A stretch of 64,000 bases of DNA from Roseovarius salinarum (GTDB lineage Bacteria > Pseudomonadota > Alphaproteobacteria > Rhodobacterales > Rhodobacteraceae), in the NCBI RefSeq assembly GCF_002834145.1, contig NZ_PHNT01000008.1, positions 85,556-149,555 of the forward strand, written 5' to 3'. The position numbers were made by a program, and so were the translations under genes. Positions 6,851 to 16,829 of the stretch are shown here, in pieces. Below the pieces are notes generated by a model, which was not told the origin of the DNA, made no database searches, and was given only the letters and a program-made list of their open reading frames with translations. Numbering within the stretch: position 1 is the stretch's first letter; each line of letters starts with the position of its first letter.

Positions 6851-8983
6851 CTATCCCTGCGCCTTGAGCTCCAGCCGGCGGGCGTGCAGCACAGGCTCGG
6901 TGTAGCCCGAGGGTTGCGCGCGCCCGCGGAACACCAGGTCGCAGGCGGCCTCGAAGGCCACGCCGTCGAAACCGGGCGCCATCGGCGCGTAGGCCGGGTC
7001 GCCGGCGTTCTGGCGGTCCACCACCTGCGCCATCTTGCGCATCACCGCCATCATCCGGTCCGCGTCCACGACGCCGTGATGCAGCCAGTTGGCCAGCATC
7101 TGCGAGCTGATCCGGCAGGTCGCGCGGTCCTCCATCAGCGCCACGTCGTGGATGTCGGGCACCTTGGAACAGCCCACGCCCTGGTCGACCCAGCGCACGA
7201 CATAACCCAGGATGCCCTGGGCGTCGTTCTCGATCTCCGCCGTGATCTCGTCGTCCGAGAAGTTGCGCCCGGTGGCCACCGGGATGGACAGCAGGTCGTC
7301 GAGCGTGCCGCGCGGGCCACCAGCGGCGATCTCGTCCTGCCGGGCCAGCACGTCGACGTGGTGGTAGTGCGTGGCGTGCAGCGTGGCGGCGGTGGGCGAC
7401 GGCACCCAGGCGCAGGTCGCGCCCGCCTTGGGGTGGCCGATCTTGGCGTCCAGCATCTCGGCCATGCGGTCGGGCATCGCCCACATCCCCTTGCCGATCT
7501 GCGCACGCCCCTTGAGGCCGCAGGCCAGCCCGATGTCGACGTTGCGGTCCTCGTAGGCCGCAAGCCACGCCGCCTGCTTCATCTCGCCCTTGGGCACCAT
7601 CGGGCCGGCTTCCATGCTGGTGTGGATCTCGTCGCCGGTCCGGTCGAGGAAGCCGGTGTTGATGAAGGCCACGCGGTGGCGCGCGGCATGGATGCAGGCC
7701 TTGAGGTTGACGCTGGTGCGGCGCTCCTCGTCCATGATGCCCAGCTTGACGGTGTATTGCGGCAGCCCGAGGATGCGCTCGACGCGGGTGAAGATCTCGT
7801 CGGCGAAGGCGACCTCCTCGGGGCCGTGCATCTTCGGCTTGACGACATAGACGCTGCCGGCGACCGAGTTGCCCCCGTCGCGGGCCAGGTCGTGCATCGC
7901 GATGGCCACCGTCACCAGCGCGTCCATCAGCCCCTCGAAGATCTCGTTGCCGCCGCGGTCGAGGACCGCCGGGTTGGTCATCAGGTGGCCCACGTTGCGC
8001 ACCAGCATCAGCGACCGGCCCTTCAGCGTCACCGCGTCCCCGCCCGGCGCGGTGAAGGCCATGTCGTCGGCCAGCCGGCGGGTGAAGCTGCGCCCGCCCT
8101 TTTCGACCGTCTCCGACAGGTCGCCCTGCATCAGCCCCAGCCAGTTGCCGTAGGCGGCGACCTTGTCCTCGGCATCGACGCAGGCAACGCTGTCCTCGCA
8201 GTCCATGATCGTGGAGATGGCCGATTCCAGCCGGATGTCGGCGATGCCGGCGGCATCGGTCGCGCCGATCTCGCTGGTCGCGTCGATGTCGATGATGATG
8301 TGCAGACCGTTGTTGCGCAGAAGCACCGCTGTCGGCGCCTCCGCCGGGCCGGCATGGCCGGCGAACTGCGCGGGGTCCTTCAGCGCCGGGGCAACCCGGC
8401 CGTCCGCGACCGTGATCGCCGGCGCCTCGGCCCAGCTTCCGGTCGCCAGCGGCACGGCGGCGTCAAGGAATGCCCGGCCCCAGGCGATCACGCGCGCGCC
8501 GCGCTCCGGGTCATAGCCCCCGCCCTGCGGCAGATCGCCCAGCGCGTCGGTGCCGTAAAGCGCGTCATAGAGGCTGCCCCAGCGCGCGTTCGCCGCGTTC
8601 AGCGCGAAGCGCGCGTTGGTGATCGGCACGACAAGCTGCGGCCCCGGCACCTGTGCGATCTCGGGGTCGATGCCCGCGGTGTCGATCTCGAAATCCGCCG
8701 GCTCCGGCAGCAGGTAGCCTATTTCCTCCAGAAAGGCGCGATAGGCGGCGGCGTCATGCGGCTGGCCGGCGCGGGCGCGGTGCCAGTCGTCGATGCGCGC
8801 CTGTATCGTCTCGCGCGTCTCCAGCAGCGCGCGGTTGCGCGGTCCCAGTTCATGCGCGAGCTCCGACAGCCCCGCCCAGAAGGTCGCCGGCTCCACCCCG
8901 GTGCCCGGCAGCGCGCGGCCCTCGATGAACTCTGCCAGCTCCGGCGCCACCTGCAACCCGTCGCGTTCCACCCTCTGTGCCAT
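6851..8983 (-). CDS. glcB: Malate synthase G
   Basis: A 710-residue isoform G enzyme that condenses glyoxylate with acetyl-CoA to malate in the glyoxylate shunt and glycolate use. The active-site arginine is predicted to be Arg329 in LMLVRNVGH and the catalytic base Asp619 in ALMEDRA. The signature [18 protein letters not shown] and the cysteine in GVGCSKVPD are present. The length matches the roughly 720-residue G isoform, not the shorter A isoform. The ATG (8983-8981) follows GGAGGGGATCGGC. Two inverted repeats upstream are likely operator sites. glcG follows on the same strand. Isocitrate lyase and glycolate oxidase glcDEF are not adjacent. Confidence 0.95.
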   Translation of the reverse strand: MAQRVERDGLQVAPELAEFIEGRALPGTGVEPATFWAGLSELAHELGPRNRALLETRETIQARIDDWHRARAGQPHDAAAYRAFLEEIGYLLPEPADFEIDTAGIDPEIAQVPGPQLVVPITNARFALNAANARWGSLYDALYGTDALGDLPQGGGYDPERGARVIAWGRAFLDAAVPLATGSWAEAPAITVADGRVAPALKDPAQFAGHAGPAEAPTAVLLRNNGLHIIIDIDATSEIGATDAAGIADIRLESAISTIMDCEDSVACVDAEDKVAAYGNWLGLMQGDLSETVEKGGRSFTRRLADDMAFTAPGGDAVTLKGRSLMLVRNVGHLMTNPAVLDRGGNEIFEGLMDALVTVAIAMHDLARDGGNSVAGSVYVVKPKMHGPEEVAFADEIFTRVERILGLPQYTVKLGIMDEERRTSVNLKACIHAARHRVAFINTGFLDRTGDEIHTSMEAGPMVPKGEMKQAAWLAAYEDRNVDIGLACGLKGRAQIGKGMWAMPDRMAEMLDAKIGHPKAGATCAWVPSPTAATLHATHYHHVDVLARQDEIAAGGPRGTLDDLLSIPVATGRNFSDDEITAEIENDAQGILGYVVRWVDQGVGCSKVPDIHDVALMEDRATCRISSQMLANWLHHGVVDADRMMAVMRKMAQVVDRQNAGDPAYAPMAPGFDGVAFEAACDLVFRGRAQPSGYTEPVLHARRLELKAQG

Positions 8984-9033
8984 GCCGATCCCCTCCGTTC
9001 GGTCCCGTGAGCTCGTGTTGGACCGATGGCATA

Positions 9034-9054
9034 GCCGATCCGTTTCCGATCGGC
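9034..9054. promoter_or_regulatory. Inverted repeat upstream of glcB (site 1)
   Basis: A perfect inverted repeat GCCGATC-N7-GATCGGC lies 51 bases upstream of the glcB start. The 7-base arms one helical turn and a half apart suit binding by a dimeric regulator. It may act with the second palindrome at 9064-9080. The regulator is not identifiable from the window. Confidence 0.4.
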
Positions 9055-9063
9055 AACAGGATC

Positions 9064-9080
9064 GGTAAAATCAATTTACC
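9064..9080. promoter_or_regulatory. AT-rich palindrome upstream of glcB (site 2), GntR/FadR-like
   Basis: GGTAAA-N5-TTTACC lies in a distinctly AT-rich stretch about 80 bases upstream of the glcB ATG. The TGGT/ACCA-like half-sites recall operators of FadR-subfamily GntR regulators, the family to which GlcC, the glycolate regulator of E. coli, belongs. Assignment to such a regulator is inference. Confidence 0.4.
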
Positions 9081-9120
9081 AATTCCGGCATCCCGTGGCA
9101 TGCCGGTCGCGGCACCCGCC

Positions 9121-9267
9121 TCAGCGCCGCCGCCCCGAACGGCATGCGCGCGAGCAGTAGCGCACCGCCTCCCAGTCGCGCGCCCACTTGCGCCGCCAGC
9201 TGAAGGGCCGGCCACAGGCCGCGCAGATCTTGCTGGGCAGATCGCCCTTGCGCCGCATGCGCCCCAT
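9121..9267 (-). CDS. DUF2256 domain zinc-ribbon-like small protein
   Basis: This 48-residue protein has two CxxC-type pairs (ICAACGRPF and RYCSRACR) around the conserved WRRKWARDWE, the whole of the DUF2256 family. The cysteines suggest a small zinc-binding fold. Its ATG (9267-9265) shares one base with the photolyase stop (TGATG), so translation is probably coupled. DUF2256 proteins often accompany cryptochrome/photolyase genes, which points to a shared but undefined role. Confidence 0.8.
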   Translation of the reverse strand: MGRMRRKGDLPSKICAACGRPFSWRRKWARDWEAVRYCSRACRSGRRR

Positions 9268-10763
9268 CAGAACTCGAAACCCATCTGGCGGCTGTCGCCG
9301 CGTGGGGCGCGCCGCGCGGCCGGCGGGCGCTTGCGGCTGGCGTGCTTGCGGCGTACCTGCGCCGCGGCCTCGGCAAAACCCGCTTGCCGGCGCACCGCCC
9401 AGACGGCGGCGCGCGCGGCGCGGGCGGCGGCCGCCACGTCCACCAGCGGCTCGGGATAGGCGCGGCCCAGCAGGCCCCCCGCCCCGTCCCACGTCCATGG
9501 GGTCTGCAGGTGGGCGTCGGGTACCCGCGCCAGCTCGGGCACCCAACGGCGGGTGAACCGGCCCGCCGGATCCTGTTCGTGGCCCTGCTTGACCGGGTTG
9601 TAGATGCGGATCTGGTTGGTGCCGGTCACGCCCGACTGCATCTGCACCTGGCTCCAGTGGATGCCCGGCTCGTAATCGGTGAACAGCCGCGCCAGCACCG
9701 CGCCGCTGTCGCGCCAGTCCAGCCACAGGTGATAGCTGGCCACCGCCATCACCATCGCCCGCATGCGGAAGTTCAGCCAGCCGGTGGCATTCAGGCTGCG
9801 CATGCAGGCGTCGACGAAGGGCAGCCCGGTCTCGCCCGCCGCCCAGGCGGCCAGCCGCGCGGTGTCCGGTTCGGCCGGGCGCAGCGCCTCGTAGGCCGGG
9901 TGCAGGCAGCGCCATTCCAGCGCCGGTTCGTCCTCGAGCTTCTGCATGAAGTGATCGCGCCACGCGAGCCGCGACCGGAACGATCGCATCGACCCCGCCC
10001 AGGCCCGGCCGCGGCCCGCCGGCGCGGCGCGGCCCGCTTGCACCGCCTCGCGCACCGACAGGGTGCCGAAGGCCAGGTGCGGCGAGAGCCGCGAACAGGC
10101 GCGCGCCCCCGCTTCGGGCGCGGACATCGCCGCGCGGTAATGCTGCCCGCGCGTGCGCAGGAACCCCGCAAGCGCGCGTTCGGCGCGGGCGCGCCCCCCG
10201 CGCTGGCGGTCGGGGCAGGCATCAACCAGCCCCAGATCCGCCGCGGCGGGCAGCGGGTCGGCAACGGCACCGGACACGCCGCGGGCGCCCTCGATCCGTG
10301 GAACGACCGGCGCGGACACGAAGGCGTCGCGCCGCGCCTGCCAGCCGTCGCGCGAGGCCAGCCGGCGCACGACACCCGATTGCGGCACCTCGTGCCAGCG
10401 CACGCCTTGCGCGGCGGCCCAGTCGGCCACGGCCCGGTCGCGCGCGAAGGACGCGGCATTGCCCGTTTCCTCGTGGCTGACCAGGTCGGTCACGCGGTGG
10501 GCCGCGCGCAGCGCTTCGAGAACCTGCGGCGCCACGCCCACCCGCACGACAAGCTCCAGCCCGGTCGAGGCGAGCTCCGCGCGCAGCGAGTCGAGGCAGT
10601 CGCACAGGAAGGCGTACTGCCGGCCCGACGCGTCTGCCTGCCGCCACTGGTGCGGCTCCACGATATAGAGCGGGATCACCGGACCCAGCGCGGCGGCCCG
10701 CGCCAGGGCGGGGTGATCGGCGACCCGGAGATCGCGCTTGAACCAGCAGATGACGCCCATCAT
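9267..10763 (-). CDS. Cryptochrome/photolyase family protein with non-canonical FAD-site motif
   Basis: A protein of about 498 residues with an N-terminal photolyase alpha/beta domain (ICWFKRDLRVADHPAL) and a C-terminal FAD-binding domain (SRLSPHLAFGTLS, TGWLNFRMRAMVMAVASY). These are flavin-dependent, light-driven DNA repair or sensor proteins. The segment where class I CPD photolyases read NNGGWQWAA is here GIHWSQVQMQSGVTG followed by NQIRIYNPVKQG, so it is a divergent subfamily and repair activity is not assured. Two adjacent ATGs (10763 and 10760) are possible starts, with no strong ribosome binding site. It is divergent from pepN and coupled to the DUF2256 gene. Confidence 0.8.
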   Translation of the reverse strand: MMGVICWFKRDLRVADHPALARAAALGPVIPLYIVEPHQWRQADASGRQYAFLCDCLDSLRAELASTGLELVVRVGVAPQVLEALRAAHRVTDLVSHEETGNAASFARDRAVADWAAAQGVRWHEVPQSGVVRRLASRDGWQARRDAFVSAPVVPRIEGARGVSGAVADPLPAAADLGLVDACPDRQRGGRARAERALAGFLRTRGQHYRAAMSAPEAGARACSRLSPHLAFGTLSVREAVQAGRAAPAGRGRAWAGSMRSFRSRLAWRDHFMQKLEDEPALEWRCLHPAYEALRPAEPDTARLAAWAAGETGLPFVDACMRSLNATGWLNFRMRAMVMAVASYHLWLDWRDSGAVLARLFTDYEPGIHWSQVQMQSGVTGTNQIRIYNPVKQGHEQDPAGRFTRRWVPELARVPDAHLQTPWTWDGAGGLLGRAYPEPLVDVAAAARAARAAVWAVRRQAGFAEAAAQVRRKHASRKRPPAARRAPRGDSRQMGFEF

Positions 10764-10864
10764 CGGCCAGATAGGCGGGGCGCGGGGGTGGTCAACGGCA
10801 CGGCAACGGCTTGCGGCGGCGCGCCGATGCGCTACACCTGCGCGGGCACGACAAGGAGGATGCC

Positions 10865-13417
10865 ATGCGCGATGCCGCCCCCCAGGCCGTCTACCTGAGC
10901 GATTACCAGCCCTACGGCTTCCTGATCGACCGGGTGGCGCTGACCTTCCGGCTCGACCCGCACGCGACGCGCGTGCGCAGCCGGATCGCCTTCCGGCCCA
11001 ACCCCGAGGCACCGTCACGCGATTTCTTCCTTCATGGCGAGGGGCTCGCGTTGATCTCGGCGGCGATCGACGGCACCCCCGTCAGCCCGGAGGTGACCGA
11101 GACGGGGCTGACCTGCACCGTGCCCGACGGCCCCTTCACCTGGGAGGCCGAGGTCGAGATCGACCCGGCGGCCAACACCGCGCTGGAAGGCCTGTACATG
11201 TCCAACGGGATGTATTGCACGCAGTGCGAGGCCGAGGGCTTCCGCAAGATCACCTATTACCCCGACCGCCCCGACGTCATGGCCCCCTTCGACGTGCGCA
11301 TCGAGGGCGACGCGCCGGTGATGCTGTCCAACGGCAACCCGGGCGCGCGCGGCGCGGGCTTCGCCGAATGGCACGACCCGTGGCCCAAACCGTCCTACCT
11401 GTTCGCGCTCGTCGCCGGTGAACTGGTCAACCACCCGGACAGTTTCACGACACGTTCGGGCCGGCCGGTGGAGCTCAACGTCTGGGTGCGCCCGGGCGAC
11501 GAGGGCAAATGCGCCTTCGCGATGGAATCGCTGAAAAGGGCGATGGCCTGGGACGAGCGGACATACGGCCGCGAATACGATCTCGACGTGTTCAACATCG
11601 TCGCCGTCGACGATTTCAACATGGGCGCGATGGAGAACAAGGGCCTCAACATCTTCAACTCGGCCGCCGTGCTGGCGAGCCCGGAGACGGCGACCGACGC
11701 CAACTTCGAGCGGATCGAGGGCATCATCGCGCACGAGTATTTCCACAACTGGACGGGCAACCGCATCACCTGCCGCGACTGGTTCCAGCTGTGCCTGAAG
11801 GAAGGGCTGACCGTCTTCCGCGACCAGCAGTTCACCGCCGACCAGCGCAGCGCGCCGGTCAAGCGCATCGGCGACGTGGTCGCCCTGCGCGCGCGGCAGT
11901 TCCGCGAGGATGCCGGCCCGCTCGCCCACCCGGTGCGGCCCGAAAGCTTCGTCGAGATCAACAACTTCTACACCGCGACCGTCTACGAGAAGGGCGCCGA
12001 GGTGATCGGCATGCTCAAGCGGCTGGTGGGCGACGACGCATACGGCCGCGCGCTCGACCTCTACTTCGACCGCCACGACGGCGACGCTGCCACGATCGAG
12101 GACTGGCTGACGGTCTTCGAGGATGTCACCGGGCGGGATCTGGCCCAGTTCAAGCTGTGGTACCAGGAGGCCGGCACGCCCCGCCTGCGCGTGACCGAGG
12201 ATTACGCCGACGGCACCTACACCCTGCATTTCACACAGCACACGCCGCCCACGCCGGGCCAGCCCGAGAAGCTGCCGCGCGTGATCCCCGTGGCCGTGGG
12301 GCTGCTTGGCCCGAACGGGGACGAGGTGCAGGAAACGGTGATCTGCGAGGTGACCGAGGCCCGGCAGAGTTTCACGTTCGACGGGCTTTCGGGCAGGCCG
12401 GTGCCGTCGATCCTGCGCGATTTCTCGGCCCCCGTGATCGTGGAGCGCGACACCGACAACGCAGAACGCGCCTTCCTGCTGGCGCATGACACCGACCCGT
12501 TCAACAAGTGGGAAGCGGGCCGCGCGCTGGCGCGCGAGGCGCTCGTCGCGATGATCCTCGACGACGCGGCGCCCGATCCCGCGTACCTCGACGCGGTGGC
12601 GGCGATGGCGCGCGACGACAGCCTCGACCCGGCGTTCCGGGCGCTGGCGCTCGACCTGCCGGGGCAGGACGACCTGGCGCAGACGATCCACACCCGCGGC
12701 CACACGCCCAACCCGGACGCGATCTGGGCCGCGCTGGAGGCCCTGCGCGATGCGCGCGCCGCCCGGATGGAGGAGCTGGCGCACGAGCTGTTCGCGGCGC
12801 ACCAGGTGACCGCCCCCTACCGCCCGGACGCGGCGCAATCGGGCGCCCGCGCGCTGGCCAACGCGGCGCTGGCCATGATCACGCGGCGCGATGGCGGCGC
12901 GGCAGCGCAGGCGCAATTCGAACAGGCCACCAACATGACGCTGCAACTGGCGGGGCTGGCCAACCTGCTGCGCGCAGGCCGGGGCGACGCAGCGGCGCGC
13001 GCCTTCTACGACCAGTGGCGCGACGACCGGCTGGTGATCGACAAGTGGTTCTCGCTCCAGGTCGTGCAGGCCGATCCCGAGGACACCGCGGACATTGCCC
13101 GGCGCCTTACCGAACACCCTGATTTCGAAATGAAAAATCCCAACCGCTTCCGTGCGGTCCTGGGCGCGCTGTCGATGTCGCAGGCCGGGTTCCACCACGC
13201 CTCGGGCAAGGGATACACGCTGCTGGCCGACTGGCTGATCCGCCTCGACCCAGTGAACCCGCAGACCACGGCACGGCTGTGCACGGCCTTCGAGACATGG
13301 CGGCGTTTCGACGGCAACCGCCAGGCCCTGATCCGCCGGGAACTGGAGCGTATCCGGGCCACCGACGGGCTCAGCCGCGACACGACCGAGATGATCGACC
13401 GCATCCTTGCGGCGTGA
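10865..13417 (+). CDS. pepN: Aminopeptidase N (M1 family)
   Basis: An 850-residue zinc metallopeptidase that removes N-terminal residues from peptides in the cytoplasm. The substrate-anchoring GAMEN is at residues 254-258. The zinc site is HEYFH (His290, Glu291, His294) with the third ligand Glu313 in LKEG. The length and C-terminal alpha-helical half match E. coli PepN (870 aa). The ATG at 10865 follows a strong AAGGAGGA. The frame is open to an ATG at 10811, but that lies before the ribosome binding site. No signal peptide is seen. Confidence 0.95.
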   Translation: MRDAAPQAVYLSDYQPYGFLIDRVALTFRLDPHATRVRSRIAFRPNPEAPSRDFFLHGEGLALISAAIDGTPVSPEVTETGLTCTVPDGPFTWEAEVEIDPAANTALEGLYMSNGMYCTQCEAEGFRKITYYPDRPDVMAPFDVRIEGDAPVMLSNGNPGARGAGFAEWHDPWPKPSYLFALVAGELVNHPDSFTTRSGRPVELNVWVRPGDEGKCAFAMESLKRAMAWDERTYGREYDLDVFNIVAVDDFNMGAMENKGLNIFNSAAVLASPETATDANFERIEGIIAHEYFHNWTGNRITCRDWFQLCLKEGLTVFRDQQFTADQRSAPVKRIGDVVALRARQFREDAGPLAHPVRPESFVEINNFYTATVYEKGAEVIGMLKRLVGDDAYGRALDLYFDRHDGDAATIEDWLTVFEDVTGRDLAQFKLWYQEAGTPRLRVTEDYADGTYTLHFTQHTPPTPGQPEKLPRVIPVAVGLLGPNGDEVQETVICEVTEARQSFTFDGLSGRPVPSILRDFSAPVIVERDTDNAERAFLLAHDTDPFNKWEAGRALAREALVAMILDDAAPDPAYLDAVAAMARDDSLDPAFRALALDLPGQDDLAQTIHTRGHTPNPDAIWAALEALRDARAARMEELAHELFAAHQVTAPYRPDAAQSGARALANAALAMITRRDGGAAAQAQFEQATNMTLQLAGLANLLRAGRGDAAARAFYDQWRDDRLVIDKWFSLQVVQADPEDTADIARRLTEHPDFEMKNPNRFRAVLGALSMSQAGFHHASGKGYTLLADWLIRLDPVNPQTTARLCTAFETWRRFDGNRQALIRRELERIRATDGLSRDTTEMIDRILAA

Positions 13418-13528
13418 TCCAGCCGGGGCCTTCCGCGGCGCGCGGATTCCCCACCAAGTTCCAACTGATGCCACGTTTGTGCCCGAAATCGTCGGCAGCT
13501 TTGCCGTGAACGAGTTTCCGGGTATCCC

Positions 13529-14791
13529 ATGTCACTTCTCAAACGCCTCGGCCAATCGCTGAACCGGCGACGGATCGCGGACCACCTCAATCCCGAGCCC
13601 GACGACGGAAGCGAGACACGCCCCTTCCGCATCCGCCGGGAGGAGCTGGCGGAGCGTATCCTGCTGCCGATGATGCGGGTGACCGACGAGCAGACGGCAC
13701 GCGCGGAACACAGGGACAAGGGGCAGCACCTGGCCCGGCAGGAATTGTGGTCGGACCTGTCGCGCCTGATCCGACAGGCCGACCGCGACAGGGTGGGCAC
13801 GCCGGGCGGCGAATCCGCGGCCCTGCTCATGGCCGGCGGCGCGCGGGAGGATGTCGTCGCGGTGGCCGAGCACCGGGTGATCGACGGAGCCGCGCCGGAC
13901 GATGCGGGGATCGAGGCACTCGAATCGGTGCTCGGGGAGATGCCGAACGACTACCCGTGCGCGCTGATCGTCGCGATGGCGCATCTCGACATCGCGGGCG
14001 CATGGCAGTCCGCGCAGGAGGCCACCGCCCAGACCGCCCGGGACCGCGTCGCGCATCACATGGATCGGGCAGAGGATGTCCTGCAACCCTTCGACGCGGT
14101 GGCGCTGGACGCGCCGTCACTGGCCGCCGCGCAGTGCCGGATCGCCGCGGGCGGGCCCGACCCGTGCGAGCACCTCGCCGACGCGTTCGAGGACCTGATC
14201 GACCTCGACCCGGCGAGCCCGCGGCACATGCGTGAGCTGGGTCTTCACCTGATGCCGTCGCGATACGGCACCGCCGATACGCTGGAACGCGAGGCGCGAC
14301 GCACCGCCGCGCGGACCGGCGATGTCTGGGGGGCGGGGGCGTACGCGTGGGTCTACCGCGACGCGCTGGTGCAGGAGCCGGCGATGCTGGCCACGCTGGA
14401 TCCCGCCTTCTTCATCGACGGGCTGCACGATATCCTGCGGCACCGCCCCGACCAGCACGTCGCCAACGATCTCGCGGCCTTCTGCGCGATCTCGATGGCG
14501 CCCGGCGGCCCCGCCGCCGGACACGGTGCCCGCGAAGCCGCGCGCCGCCGGCTGCATCATTGCCTGGGCTGGATCCTCGAACGGCACCTGCACGAACTTC
14601 ACCCGCTGATCTGGTCGCAGGCGCTGCTGTGCCCGGGCCAGACCACGCCACTGCCGTCGCGCCGCGCCTTCATCGACCGCGGGCACGACACCGCGCTGCA
14701 GGTGATCGCGCGCCACTACTCCGAGGAAATCGCCGGCGGCAAGCGCATCGCGTTCTCGCCGGGCGGCATGTACCAGCTGGGCGCGTCCTGA
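13529..14791 (+). CDS. Uncharacterised 420-residue protein
   Basis: I do not recognise the family. The protein is soluble-looking, with no signal peptide or membrane span, and is rich in alpha-helix-forming alanine, arginine and acidic residues. The first 60 residues are basic/acidic (MSLLKRLGQSLNRRR, RIRREELAERIL). The middle and C-terminal parts contain regular helical hairpins (HMRELGLHLMPSRYGTADTLERE, split by short turns) that resemble TPR-like helical repeats, but no signature is clear. The end RIAFSPGGMYQLG is distinctive. It lies 111 bases after pepN and 86 bases before gatB. Coding is supported by strong third-position GC bias over the full length. Confidence 0.65.
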   Translation: MSLLKRLGQSLNRRRIADHLNPEPDDGSETRPFRIRREELAERILLPMMRVTDEQTARAEHRDKGQHLARQELWSDLSRLIRQADRDRVGTPGGESAALLMAGGAREDVVAVAEHRVIDGAAPDDAGIEALESVLGEMPNDYPCALIVAMAHLDIAGAWQSAQEATAQTARDRVAHHMDRAEDVLQPFDAVALDAPSLAAAQCRIAAGGPDPCEHLADAFEDLIDLDPASPRHMRELGLHLMPSRYGTADTLEREARRTAARTGDVWGAGAYAWVYRDALVQEPAMLATLDPAFFIDGLHDILRHRPDQHVANDLAAFCAISMAPGGPAAGHGAREAARRRLHHCLGWILERHLHELHPLIWSQALLCPGQTTPLPSRRAFIDRGHDTALQVIARHYSEEIAGGKRIAFSPGGMYQLGAS

Positions 14792-14877
14792 CGCGCCGGC
14801 CGGGCGTCCGGCCGCCCCTTGCCCCCTCGCGCGCGCTGTCCTAGAAGGCGGTCCACGCGAGAGGGGACACCGATGCC

Positions 14878-16392
14878 ATGCTGGATCTGACCTACGAGCC
14901 GCCCAAGCCCAAGGTGATCGCCGGGGCCAGGCACGACTGGGAACTGGTGATCGGGATGGAGGTGCACGCGCAGGTCTCCTCGCGCGCCAAGCTGTTTTCC
15001 GGGGCCTCCACCGAGTTCGGGGCCGAACCGAACTCCAACGTCTCCTTCGTGGATGCCGCCATGCCGGGCATGCTGCCGGTCATCAACGAATTCTGCGTCG
15101 AACAGGCGGTGCGGACCGGCCTGGGGCTGAATGCGCGCATCAACCTGGTCAGCGCCTTCGACCGCAAGAACTATTTCTACCCCGACCTGCCGCAGGGCTA
15201 CCAGATCAGCCAGCTTTATCACCCGCTGGTGGGCGAGGGCGAGATCCTGGTGGACATGGAACCGGGCGTGGCACGCACCGTCCGGATCGAGCGCATCCAC
15301 ATGGAACAGGATGCCGGCAAGTCGATCCACGACATGGACCCCGAGATGTCCTTCGTCGATCTCAACCGCACGGGCATCGCGTTGATGGAGATCGTCTCCC
15401 GCCCCGACATCCGCGGCCCCGAAGAGGCCGCGGCCTATGTCGCCAAGCTGCGCCAGATCCTGCGCTACCTCGGTACCTGCGAGGGCAACATGCAGTCGGG
15501 CAACCTGCGCGCCGACGTCAACGTCTCGGTCTGCCGGCCCGGCGCCTACGAGCGCTTCATCGAGACCGGCGACCCCGGCCACCTGGGCACGCGCTGCGAG
15601 ATCAAGAACATGAACTCCATGCGCTTCATCCAGCAGGCCATCGATCACGAGGCGCGCCGCCAGATCGCGATCGTGGAGGCCGGCGGCACCGTGGAGCAGG
15701 AGACGCGCCTCTACGACCCCGACAAGGGCGAGACGCGCTCGATGCGCACCAAGGAAGAGGCGCACGACTACCGCTACTTCCCAGACCCCGACCTGCTGCC
15801 GCTGGAGCTTGAACAGGACTGGGTGGACAGCATCCGCGACAGCCTGCCCGAGCTGCCCGACGCCAAGAAGGCGCGGTTCGTCAATGATTTCGGCCTGTCG
15901 GAATACGACGCGGGCGTGCTGACCGCCGAGGTCGAGGCCGCCGCCTATTTCGAAGCCGCGCGCGGCGACAACGACGGCAAGCTGACGGCCAACTGGGTGA
16001 TCAACGAGCTGTTCGGCCGGCTGAAGAAGGACGATGACACCCCGATCACCCGAAGCCCCGTCAGCCCGGAGCAATTGGGCAAGATCGTTGCGCTGATCCA
16101 GTCCGAGGCGATCAGCGGCAAGATCGCCAAGGACCTGTTCGAGATCGTCTACACCGAGGGCGGCGATCCCGAGCGGATCGTCGAGGAGCGCGGCATGAAG
16201 CAGGTCACGGACACCGCCGCCATCGAGGAGGCGGTGGACCGCATCATCGCCGAGAACCCCGAGCAGGTCGAGAAGGCGCGCGAGAAACCCAAGCTCGCCG
16301 GCTGGTTCGTCGGCCAGGTGATGAAGGCCACCGGCGGCAAGGCCAACCCCAAGGCCGTCAACCAGATCGTGCAGGACAAGCTGGGGCTGTGA
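14878..16392 (+). CDS. gatB: Aspartyl/glutamyl-tRNA(Asn/Gln) amidotransferase subunit B
   Basis: A 504-residue GatB that, with GatA and GatC, converts Glu-tRNA(Gln) and Asp-tRNA(Asn) to the amide forms by phosphorylating the mischarged residue. Characteristic segments are [12 protein letters not shown] near the N-terminus, [16 protein letters not shown] around residues 97-112, and the C-terminal YqeY/tail domain ending [11 protein letters not shown]. The ATG at 14878 follows GAGAGGGGAC. gatA and gatC are not in the window, a common dispersed arrangement. The stop overlaps the next gene by four bases (GTGA). Confidence 0.95.
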   Translation: MLDLTYEPPKPKVIAGARHDWELVIGMEVHAQVSSRAKLFSGASTEFGAEPNSNVSFVDAAMPGMLPVINEFCVEQAVRTGLGLNARINLVSAFDRKNYFYPDLPQGYQISQLYHPLVGEGEILVDMEPGVARTVRIERIHMEQDAGKSIHDMDPEMSFVDLNRTGIALMEIVSRPDIRGPEEAAAYVAKLRQILRYLGTCEGNMQSGNLRADVNVSVCRPGAYERFIETGDPGHLGTRCEIKNMNSMRFIQQAIDHEARRQIAIVEAGGTVEQETRLYDPDKGETRSMRTKEEAHDYRYFPDPDLLPLELEQDWVDSIRDSLPELPDAKKARFVNDFGLSEYDAGVLTAEVEAAAYFEAARGDNDGKLTANWVINELFGRLKKDDDTPITRSPVSPEQLGKIVALIQSEAISGKIAKDLFEIVYTEGGDPERIVEERGMKQVTDTAAIEEAVDRIIAENPEQVEKAREKPKLAGWFVGQVMKATGGKANPKAVNQIVQDKLGL

Positions 16393-16802
16393 ACGCGATG
16401 GCGGATCAGGCGCTGTTGATCGTGCATTACCTCGCCCTCGCCGTGGGCCTCGGCGGCGGAATCGCCGCCGGCGTGGTCGCCCATGTGGCCGGCCCGAAGG
16501 ACCCGGCGCTGGCCGGGGCGGTGCAGGTGCGGCTGGCGCGCTTCGGCTTCCTGGCGCTGATCGTGCTTTGGCTGACGGGCTCGGCGATGCTGGCGGGCGG
16601 CCCGGGCGCGGCCGCCCTGCCCGTCTGGTTCTGGGTCAAGATGGCCGCGGTGGTCGTGCTGACCGGCGCCGCGGTCTGGATGCAGATCGCCATCAAGAAG
16701 CTCGAACCCGCGCAACGCGCCGCCCGCGCGAAGGTGCTGCGCCCGGTGATGAACGCGGCCGCCACCCTCGCGGTGGTGTTCGCCGTGCTGGCCTTCGGCT
16801 GA
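16389..16802 (+). CDS. Small four-helix integral membrane protein (CopD/DUF-like)
   Basis: A 137-residue protein with four predicted transmembrane helices at about residues 8-30, 50-68, 77-97 and 117-136. The His-containing first helix ([16 protein letters not shown]) and overall layout resemble small CopD-like or cytochrome-associated membrane proteins, but no heme or copper signature is conclusive. I use the GTG at 16389, which overlaps the gatB stop; an ATG at 16398 gives a protein three residues shorter. Function unknown. Confidence 0.65.
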   Translation: MNAMADQALLIVHYLALAVGLGGGIAAGVVAHVAGPKDPALAGAVQVRLARFGFLALIVLWLTGSAMLAGGPGAAALPVWFWVKMAAVVVLTGAAVWMQIAIKKLEPAQRAARAKVLRPVMNAAATLAVVFAVLAFG

Positions 16803-16829
16803 GCCCGCCGCGCGGAAAGGGAACCCGAG

